This document shows positions 58,802 through 64,000 of a stretch of 64,000 nt of DNA, piece after piece. A program made the position numbers and the translations under genes. Source of the DNA: Methylorubrum suomiense. GTDB taxonomy: Bacteria; Pseudomonadota; Alphaproteobacteria; Rhizobiales; Beijerinckiaceae. The stretch is taken from NCBI RefSeq assembly GCF_022179765.1, contig NZ_BPRE01000013.1, positions 103,540 to 167,539 of the forward strand, given 5' to 3'. The notes under the pieces are model-generated. The model did no database searches. It was not told the origin of the DNA and was given only the letters and a program-made list of their open reading frames with translations. Each line of letters begins with the position of its first letter. Position 1 is the stretch's first letter.

Positions 58802-59025
58802 TGCTGGGCGGCGCATGCGTCCTGCTCCTCCACCTCGCGGCCCGCGCCGTCGATACGCCGGCCCTGGTCTACGTCCGGCAATCCGCGATCAGCATGGTCT
58901 CTGCGGTGAACCGGCCGAACGATCCGGAATTGGCCAGGGCTCGTGCCTTCGTCGGCTTGGAAGAGCGCGGCATCTACGTGTCCGAGACACCGGAAGAGGT
59001 GGTTCGGATGCCGTGCCTGACGTGA
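58801..59025 (+). CDS. Small exported protein (74 aa)
   Basis: A short hydrophobic start (GGACVLLLHLAARAVDTPAL) and a polar rest. Overlaps the previous stop (TAATG). Last gene of the rightward late operon. Confidence 0.5.
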   Translation: MLGGACVLLLHLAARAVDTPALVYVRQSAISMVSAVNRPNDPELARARAFVGLEERGIYVSETPEEVVRMPCLT

Positions 59026-59052
59026 GAACTGACGACACGATCGCTCGACACG

Positions 59053-59084
59053 AGGCGCCCCGGTCACCCGGCGGCGCCTTTTTT
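59053..59084 (+). terminator. Rho-independent terminator ending the late operon
   Basis: AGGCGCC/GGCGCCT stem, inner CCGG pairing, followed by T6. It separates the late genes from the convergent early leftward genes. Confidence 0.82.
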
Positions 59085-59088
59085 GTGC

Positions 59089-59565
59089 TTACGGCCGATA
59101 TCCCGCGAACACCTCACCCGGCCCCGGCTTGCCGTGCTTGAGCACGAAGCGGGCTTTCTCTGACAGCACGGCCTTCCGCTCCGGATCGAGTGCGCCACCT
59201 TCCCAATCCAGCAGGCCGCGCGCTGCAAGGGCTCGCACACCGCGAAGCGTCCCGATCCGGCTCAAGGCATGTGGTTCGCCCTGGGCGTCGTAGAAGTGCT
59301 TGCTGCCGGGCGAGCGGGTCAGCCATCGCCTACCGCCGCTCAGCAGCAGCAGGATCCGACGCTGCGCGTCGGAAATGCTGTGCCAAGTCGAACGGGCGCC
59401 ATCCACGCCGCTGTCGATGTCGTGCAGCCGCTTCTCAAATTCCGCGACGAGATCGGACCGTCCGTTTTCCTCAAGCACGGCGATCACCCGCGCGGTTGTT
59501 TGGCGCTGGCGCTCTTCGTGCTGCTGCATGAACCGCTCTTCGGCAGCGAAATCCGGTTTCGGCAT
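59089..59565 (-). CDS. Hypothetical protein (158 aa)
   Basis: Start set at 59565 because GGAGGGTGAG lies just before; 59577 is possible. The first half is coiled coil (RFMQQHEERQRQTTARVIAV). The second is a winged-helix-like region (LSRIGTLRGVRALAARGLLD). Last gene of the leftward operon that begins with the RNA ligase. Function unknown. Confidence 0.6.
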   Translation of the reverse strand: MPKPDFAAEERFMQQHEERQRQTTARVIAVLEENGRSDLVAEFEKRLHDIDSGVDGARSTWHSISDAQRRILLLLSGGRRWLTRSPGSKHFYDAQGEPHALSRIGTLRGVRALAARGLLDWEGGALDPERKAVLSEKARFVLKHGKPGPGEVFAGYRP

Positions 59566-59622
59566 CTCACCCTCCATCAGCCCCGCCCGGCACCGCCGAG
59601 GCGGGGTTTTGCGTCTTGGGCC

Positions 59623-59940
59623 TCAATGATCGCACTGGAAGCAATCCGCGAGGCGATGCGGTGCGACTTGCCGAAGCCACGCGACGGCGGTCTCTTCCAT
59701 GAACTCGCGCAGCGCCTTGTACTCGGTGTTGGAGGCGCCGGGCGGCTCCTGATCGACGGCGATGCCGAGACGGCCATTCGAATGCTCGATCACCTGCACA
59801 CCGAGACCGAGGCACGTCCGGATCAATGCCGACTGATCGGGCGGCACCAAAATCTCGGTGTTATCCTCCCTGCGCTCAAGCATGCAGACGAATGTTCGAG
59901 CCGGCGCATCTTCCGGCATTCCTGCGACTGGATTGGTCAT
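59623..59940 (-). CDS. Hypothetical protein (105 aa)
   Basis: Alpha/beta protein, FVCMLERREDNTEILVPPDQ and VQVIEHSNGRLGIAVDQEPP. Member of the leftward early operon. No family is recognised. Confidence 0.55.
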   Translation of the reverse strand: MTNPVAGMPEDAPARTFVCMLERREDNTEILVPPDQSALIRTCLGLGVQVIEHSNGRLGIAVDQEPPGASNTEYKALREFMEETAVAWLRQVAPHRLADCFQCDH

Positions 59941-59967
59941 CCCTTCGATCCTCTCTGCTAGAGCGGG

Positions 59968-60387
59968 CTAGGCGACAGGTGCGGGGTTCCGCGCCAAGAA
60001 CTCGGCGAGCATATTGTAGAGCCGCGCGGCTTCGGTGCGGGGAATGACGCCGCAAGGCCACTCGCCCCGGCTTTCGGGATAGGCGACCAGAGTGAAGCCA
60101 AGGCCCGGCCGAGTGTCTTCATCGGTTCCGGTTGTGACCTCAGGGCGAAATTGGAGCCAGCAGAGGGCTGTCGGAACGTTGATGGTGACATCGCTCTTGC
60201 GATCCGTCCCAAGCATCTCCGCACCAACAAGTCTCGGCTGCCATCCGCCCGCCCCGACCGTCTCCGCATATCGCCGAGCGACGGCTTTGGCGAAGCCGGT
60301 GAAGACGGCGCCTTGAAGCGACACGCCCATTTCGCCCTGCACCTCCTCGCAGATCCTCTGCAAGGTCTCTTCGTCTGTCTGGGGCAT
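59968..60387 (-). CDS. Hypothetical protein (139 aa)
   Basis: GVSLQGAVFTGFAKAVARRY and TALCWLQFRPEVTTGTDEDT: soluble alpha/beta protein without known motif. Member of the leftward early operon. Confidence 0.55.
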   Translation of the reverse strand: MPQTDEETLQRICEEVQGEMGVSLQGAVFTGFAKAVARRYAETVGAGGWQPRLVGAEMLGTDRKSDVTINVPTALCWLQFRPEVTTGTDEDTRPGLGFTLVAYPESRGEWPCGVIPRTEAARLYNMLAEFLARNPAPVA

Positions 60388-60398
60388 AAGATTGTTCC

Positions 60399-60815
60399 TC
60401 AGCGAGAGGGGTTTGCCTGCCCGCTTTCAAGCATGGCCTTAGCTTCCGTAATGGCCGCCTTGAAAGCCGTCTTGCCGGAGTTGATCTTCTCGACATCTGC
60501 AAGCCGCGCTTCTACGTGAGCGGCAAGACAGCGGTTCGATATGGTCGGAAGCCAGTTCTTGCGGAGGGCATCGATCTCCACCCTCAAGCGCTCCACGCTC
60601 TCAGGCGTCGAACTCATCACCGGGACATCGAAGGCGCTCAATCGAGGCGTGACGAGGTAGAGCGCCCCAACGCTTTGAAACTCGTCGGGGATCTTACTGC
60701 CGGCACAAGGATCGGCGGACGGTATGGATGACCCCCTCGCATACAGCACGCCTGCGGCAGCCCCACCGGCTAGGCTGACGACTACGGCGATCCAGACCTG
60801 CTTACCCAAAAGCAT
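60399..60815 (-). CDS. Membrane-anchored protein (138 aa)
   Basis: The N-terminal helix KQVWIAVVVSLAGGAAAGVL anchors a soluble domain with helical coils (PESVERLRVEIDALRKNWLP) and two Cys. Possibly envelope-acting, function unknown. Confidence 0.55.
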   Translation of the reverse strand: MLLGKQVWIAVVVSLAGGAAAGVLYARGSSIPSADPCAGSKIPDEFQSVGALYLVTPRLSAFDVPVMSSTPESVERLRVEIDALRKNWLPTISNRCLAAHVEARLADVEKINSGKTAFKAAITEAKAMLESGQANPSR

Positions 60816-60872
60816 CGTCCATCTCCTCTCGTCTCATCCGCACCAAGCCCTCAGCTTGGAGGGGGAGTGGGG

Positions 60873-61994
60873 TTAGGCGGCCTCATCTATCGCCCGATGC
60901 ATGGCATAGGATGGCGTGTAGCCTTCAAGCAGATTGCCGGTTGGACGGATCGCGCGCATCAGCGCCGCCCGCTGCCGCCCCTCAATGCATCCGGCCTTGC
61001 GGTAGCCGAAGATGAGAGGCTGAACGTCGGTCGGTAGCGTCTTGAGTGAAAGGCCTACTTCCTTGTCGGATAGATGGGCCAACGTTGCCGCCACTTCAGT
61101 TACGGCGCGCTCGCGCTTTGCGATCTGCGCCCGAAGTAGGCCGATGATCGCGTCAAAATCCCCCCAAAATTCCTCAGGGAGATCGCGGCGGAGCGCATCG
61201 ACATCATCGCCTGCCGACATCGCTTCCCACATCGCGAGAGGCGTACACCGCGAGATCAGCGCGTGGATGCGGCGATACTCGGCGCCCTTGAGCTTCAGCC
61301 TCAGACCATCTGAAAACCGGATGACGAACCCCTCGTCGTTCGCGGGTAGTGCCTCCGCCGTCTTGACCATCTCGGGTATGGACTGGAAAGCGTACCGCCT
61401 CGCGGCGCGCCAGCCCAACGCGTTGCAGGTCGCGAGCACGTCCGCATAAGACAGTTCCAGCCCATCCTCAGCGTAAGCAGCGAGCATCACGAGCGCTGGC
61501 TCGTCGTAGTGAACGACGATCCTGTTTTCGGGATAAACGGCCTCGAACAGGTAGGTGGCGCCCGGCACGAGCGGAGACAGATCCGACTGGTCCAGCCGGA
61601 TTTGCGCCCACCGCGCTTGCTCGGAATTGAAAGCGCCCTTCGTCGCCGCCTTCCATCGCCCATCATGGAAGAACACGATGATGAGGCTGCCGTCGAGCTT
61701 TTCGTAAGCCTCAAACGGTAGATCCGGCACGACCCCGCGCTTCTCGCCGACATTGAAGAACTTCGGAAACGGCGTTGCCAGCACGCGGCCCTTGGCGCGA
61801 TCCAAAATCAAGCCGCGCGCCATCAGAGCGAAGATATCCCAGCCGTCCTCGTACACGCACTTGTTCGAGTAAATGTAGAGCTCAAGGCCCGTAGCAGGGT
61901 CGGCGCGCCGGTAGACCATGCCAGCCGTCACGGCGGCGTCGAGACCAGCCATCAGATCAGGAAATGAGATCGCTCGTGCGGGGTGGCGGGTCAT
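60873..61994 (-). CDS. RNA ligase, T4 Rnl1-like
   Basis: 373 residues from ATG 61994, with AGGAG 8 bases upstream. Nucleotidyltransferase motifs in order: motif I EAYEKLDGSLIIVFF (Lys takes AMP), motif III-like YLFEAVYPENRIVV, motif IV EGFVIRFSDG, motif V LKLKGAEYRRIHAL. Rnl1 enzymes repair tRNAs cut by host anticodon nucleases. First gene after the operator region, so it is expressed early. I see no polynucleotide kinase partner in the window. Confidence 0.85.
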   Translation of the reverse strand: MTRHPARAISFPDLMAGLDAAVTAGMVYRRADPATGLELYIYSNKCVYEDGWDIFALMARGLILDRAKGRVLATPFPKFFNVGEKRGVVPDLPFEAYEKLDGSLIIVFFHDGRWKAATKGAFNSEQARWAQIRLDQSDLSPLVPGATYLFEAVYPENRIVVHYDEPALVMLAAYAEDGLELSYADVLATCNALGWRAARRYAFQSIPEMVKTAEALPANDEGFVIRFSDGLRLKLKGAEYRRIHALISRCTPLAMWEAMSAGDDVDALRRDLPEEFWGDFDAIIGLLRAQIAKRERAVTEVAATLAHLSDKEVGLSLKTLPTDVQPLIFGYRKAGCIEGRQRAALMRAIRPTGNLLEGYTPSYAMHRAIDEAA

Positions 61995-62010
61995 CGACAC
62001 GGCTCCTTAA

Positions 62011-62098
62011 GAGATATCTCGCATCCTACGGCGGACCGGATGCGATATCGAATTGAAGGCTAATCCGATATCGGATAGCTTGCAACAAGCGATATCGC
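62011..62098. promoter_or_regulatory. Divergent promoter region with four palindromic operators
   Basis: GAGATATCTC (62011-62020), CGATATCG (62043-62050), ATCCGATATCGGAT (62063-62076) and GCGATATCGC (62089-62098). Centres of the last three are 23 and 24 bp apart, the mirror of 5306-5374. They control the RNA ligase operon to the left and the GIY-YIG/RHH gene to the right. Confidence 0.78.
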
Positions 62099-62114
62099 AT
62101 TGGAGGCGTTTTTG

Positions 62115-62642
62115 TTGCCGCAAGAAGCTACGAGTGCCCGGCCGGCGTTTGTCTACGTGATCGGTCCAGCCGATGGCCCGGTGAAGGTTGGTGTGACCAA
62201 CGACGTTGAAAGTCGTCGAAGCGTTCTTCAGGTCGCAAGCTTGACGGCGTTGGAGATATCGCTTTCCGTCGCGCTCTCGCGGCAGGAGGCCTTCGCCGTT
62301 GAGCGCCACGCGCATTTCCTCCTTAAGGAGCACCGAGTGCGTGGCGAGTGGTTTCGCGTCCTTCCTGTCCGAGCCGTGCAAGCGGTTCAGGCGGCTCGAC
62401 GCGCTGTTGCTTGCGGAGAGGGCCATCGAAGTCGGATGGCGAGGGCGCAGGTGCCGAAGGCGAAGCTTGAAGACACGACCATTGTCCGCTTTGCGGCCGG
62501 AACCTTGGATCGCATTGATGCGGTTGCGGGAAAGAACCGGCGCGCCAAGTGGATACGGGAACTCGTTGAGGGCGAACTGAGGCGTCAGGAGCGTAGAACT
62601 TCGAAAGAAGCTGCCACCCCTCGCAAACCAACCGACCCCTAA
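62115..62642 (+). CDS. GIY-YIG (T5orf172-type) and ribbon-helix-helix fusion protein
   Basis: About 175 residues. TTG start (62115 or 62112) behind GGAGG that lies at the edge of an operator. N-terminal half: FVYVIGPADGPVKVGVTNDV then ERHAHFLLKEHRVRGEWFRV, the T5orf172/MUG113 branch of GIY-YIG nucleases. C-terminal: TTIVRFAAGTLDRIDAVAGK then an RHH-type helix (WIRELVEGELRRQE). It may be the regulator that binds the surrounding palindromes, or a nuclease with its own targeting domain. Confidence 0.7.
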   Translation: MPQEATSARPAFVYVIGPADGPVKVGVTNDVESRRSVLQVASLTALEISLSVALSRQEAFAVERHAHFLLKEHRVRGEWFRVLPVRAVQAVQAARRAVACGEGHRSRMARAQVPKAKLEDTTIVRFAAGTLDRIDAVAGKNRRAKWIRELVEGELRRQERRTSKEAATPRKPTDP

Positions 62643-62929
62643 CCCCTCTCATACCTCACCGGGGATGGCACACAATCCCATCCCGTCTCTTCGTGCAGCT
62701 GGCGGTAATGGCGTTTCATGTCCTTCATCGGCTGTCCGCCGCGCCCGCCGCAGGCCGAGCAGACGGTGCGCCGGGCCAGCTGCGAGCGCGTCATCCGAGG
62801 CGGCAGGCTGTCGAGCCGGATCACGGCATAGTGCCCGCATCCCGCCCGATCCTTCGGTGAGCAATGCACCTCCACCGTTTCCTCACCCTGTGCGATCCAG
62901 TCGGAGACGGTGGGGTCGGGGAGGGGCAT
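62639..62929 (-). CDS. Cys-rich, zinc-finger-like protein (96 aa)
   Basis: EVHCSPKDRAGCGHYAVIRL and TVCSACGGRGGQPM give Cys/His pairs able to hold zinc. Probably a small DNA/RNA-binding early protein. Its stop overlaps the end of the convergent gene. Confidence 0.6.
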   Translation of the reverse strand: MPLPDPTVSDWIAQGEETVEVHCSPKDRAGCGHYAVIRLDSLPPRMTRSQLARRTVCSACGGRGGQPMKDMKRHYRQLHEETGWDCVPSPVRYERG

Positions 62930-62941
62930 TCAGGGAGGGTA

Positions 62942-63379
62942 TCATTCCCTCTGCTCGCGGGGGAGGGCGGGGGCTTCGGGGCGCACGCTTGGCAGTTCGT
63001 CAGAAAATCTCCACGGCGCTCTAGCCATCTTTGGACCTGTCTCAGCTGCCATTACCATGCGAAAGCCAGCGCACAGTTGCGTTGGCTTGCCCTCGTCATC
63101 TTTGTCGTGATGGCATCCAAAGGGATGGTCCTGAACGAGGCACTTGAGCGCGTCCAAGGCGGTTGCGGGGGCCTTCGTGTTCGGGAACGTGCCGGATGTG
63201 AAAGCACATGAAGCGCAGCGCTTGGGCGGCTCTATCCCCATCGCGCGGATCTTCGCTTCTGCTTCGTCAGCACATCGGGCCAGTGCCGCCGGAAGCGCTG
63301 CGAGAGCGTCTGCAATTTCGTCGCGTGTGCAGCGCTGTGCAAGCTTTTCGACAGCAGCCATCGGATCGGCTGGGTACAT
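62942..63379 (-). CDS. Cys-rich hypothetical protein (145 aa)
   Basis: PPKRCASCAFTSGTFPNTKA and CLVQDHPFGCHHDKD, CAGFRM: a CxxC...C...CHH set that may form a metal site. N-terminal helical part. Leftward early gene. Confidence 0.6.
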   Translation of the reverse strand: MYPADPMAAVEKLAQRCTRDEIADALAALPAALARCADEAEAKIRAMGIEPPKRCASCAFTSGTFPNTKAPATALDALKCLVQDHPFGCHHDKDDEGKPTQLCAGFRMVMAAETGPKMARAPWRFSDELPSVRPEAPALPREQRE

Positions 63380-63415
63380 CTCAATCCTCCATCGGCAGGG
63401 GAGCGGGGGTGGGGC

Positions 63416-63760
63416 CTACCAATACTGGTTGCTGTCTCCCACACGCCCGCATTGACCTTGCGGCTGGGCGATCTCGCGGGTCCAATCCTGTTGCAGTCCG
63501 TAGTCGAGTTTGAGCTTCTGCCGATTTGGGAAGCCGCACCGACTGACGGGACCGCTCGGCCTCCAACCCTCGCCCTCAGGCGGCGGGGGCGCCTCGCCAG
63601 ATGGACGTTCGCCCTCTGCCGTCATGACGATGTTATTGGTGGTGGTGCGCTGCTCGGGACGGCCGGTCTTCACCCACGCCATGCACCGCGAGCCGTAACA
63701 GCCCTTGAACTCGTTCCACGGGCACATCGTCTTATGTGCGTCGATCTCGTTGACGATCAT
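63416..63760 (-). CDS. Hypothetical protein (114 aa) with Cys cluster
   Basis: Start chosen at 63760 because AGGAG lies 8 bases before. HKTMCPWNEFKGCYGSRCMA is a compact three-Cys motif; the middle is Pro/Gly-rich. First gene of the small leftward group. Function unknown. Confidence 0.6.
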   Translation of the reverse strand: MIVNEIDAHKTMCPWNEFKGCYGSRCMAWVKTGRPEQRTTTNNIVMTAEGERPSGEAPPPPEGEGWRPSGPVSRCGFPNRQKLKLDYGLQQDWTREIAQPQGQCGRVGDSNQYW

Positions 63761-63938
63761 CGTGTTTTCTCCTGACATTGCGGCTGAGCGGGGGTGGGGG
63801 AGGGCGTCTCCTCTTCGAGGATCGGGCTGTCGTGAACGGGGCCGCCTTGCGTCCCCGCCCTTCGGGCTTCCATCGCTGACGCGGGTATTTGCGGCCTTAT
63901 GGAGCAAATGCACCAAAAAGCACGCTAGGTCAAGGCGT

Positions 63939-63958
63939 ATGCCATCGTCTATGATGGC
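63939..63958. promoter_or_regulatory. Inverted repeat before the right-edge gene
   Basis: TGCCATC and GATGGCA, 7-bp arms with a 6-base spacer, three bases before a rightward ATG. It lies between divergent genes, so it may be an operator. The 170 bases before it hold no gene. Confidence 0.45.
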
Positions 63959-63961
63959 AAA

Positions 63962-64000
63962 ATGACCGACACATACGCCCATGCCATCACTGGCCTGCTA
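63962..64000 (+). CDS. Start of a rightward gene, cut by window edge
   Basis: ATG followed by TDTYAHAITGLL and then the window ends. Only 13 codons are visible, so no function can be given. Its position, divergent from early genes and behind an inverted repeat, would suit a regulatory gene. Confidence 0.4.
   Translation, partial: MTDTYAHAITGLL

Noticed and set aside
63780..63938. Possible extra gene in the gap before the right-edge gene
   Set aside because: Open frames here are short, lack ribosome sites and have no protein-like pattern.

Overview
The window looks like part of a temperate, contractile-tailed phage genome (a prophage) from a high-GC alphaproteobacterium. Base composition, codon choice and overall gene style resemble Methylobacterium/Methylorubrum prophages. 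The genus is an inference, because no chromosomal gene is present. Both ends of the phage run off the window; its integrase and master repressor are not seen.

Layout of the large phage ('helper'). At 1-2824 lie early/middle genes, including a phage-encoded NusG-like antiterminator. At 2841-7350 are small and large terminase, a gene behind a three-operator promoter, and the portal gene, which is interrupted. The portal gene resumes at 25779-26647 with a C-terminal Acb1-like 2H phosphodiesterase domain and is followed by an Acb2-like protein; both families are anti-CBASS. At 27400-41907 are minor head protein, a set of appendage/decoration proteins, DUF2213 protease/scaffold, cement protein, major capsid, head-tail connectors, tail sheath and tail tube. 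At 42759-49792 are G/GT chaperones with a -1 frameshift, tape measure, and baseplate (hub, spike, gp25-like, J, DUF2612). At 49803-56011 are three tail fibre/spike proteins, and at 56317-59025 a lysis cassette. Leftward early genes at 59089-61994 are headed by a T4 Rnl1-like RNA ligase. It shares operators with a divergent GIY-YIG/ribbon-helix-helix gene, and a set of small leftward genes closes the window.

The most interesting object is an 18,441-bp element (7338-25778) inserted in the portal gene between 13-bp direct repeats. Removing one repeat plus the element rejoins the portal reading frame exactly (about 613 residues). The element has a tyrosine integrase at its right end, a RepA-like helicase next to an origin-like inverted-repeat region, a serine resolvase, an antirepressor and a BrnT/BrnA toxin-antitoxin pair. 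It carries its own terminase pair, which looks unrelated to the helper's. It also carries a small set of morphogenesis genes that are homologous to the helper's: G/GT chaperones with the same slippery heptamer, a tape measure, and a DUF2213 protein with a replaced C-terminal half. It has no portal, capsid, sheath, tube, baseplate or lysis gene. I read it as a phage satellite that lives inside its helper's portal gene. Its presence should disable helper DNA packaging until it excises, and it seems equipped to pack its own DNA and adjust helper capsid and tail assembly. A decayed phage-in-phage is the main alternative.

Regulation seen in the sequence includes two helper promoters (5306-5374 and 62011-62098) that share a 26-bp block and CGATATCG-type palindromes with 23/24-bp spacing. 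The satellite has its own 19-bp (9-1-9) palindromes, and one of these has the same half-site as the helper operators.
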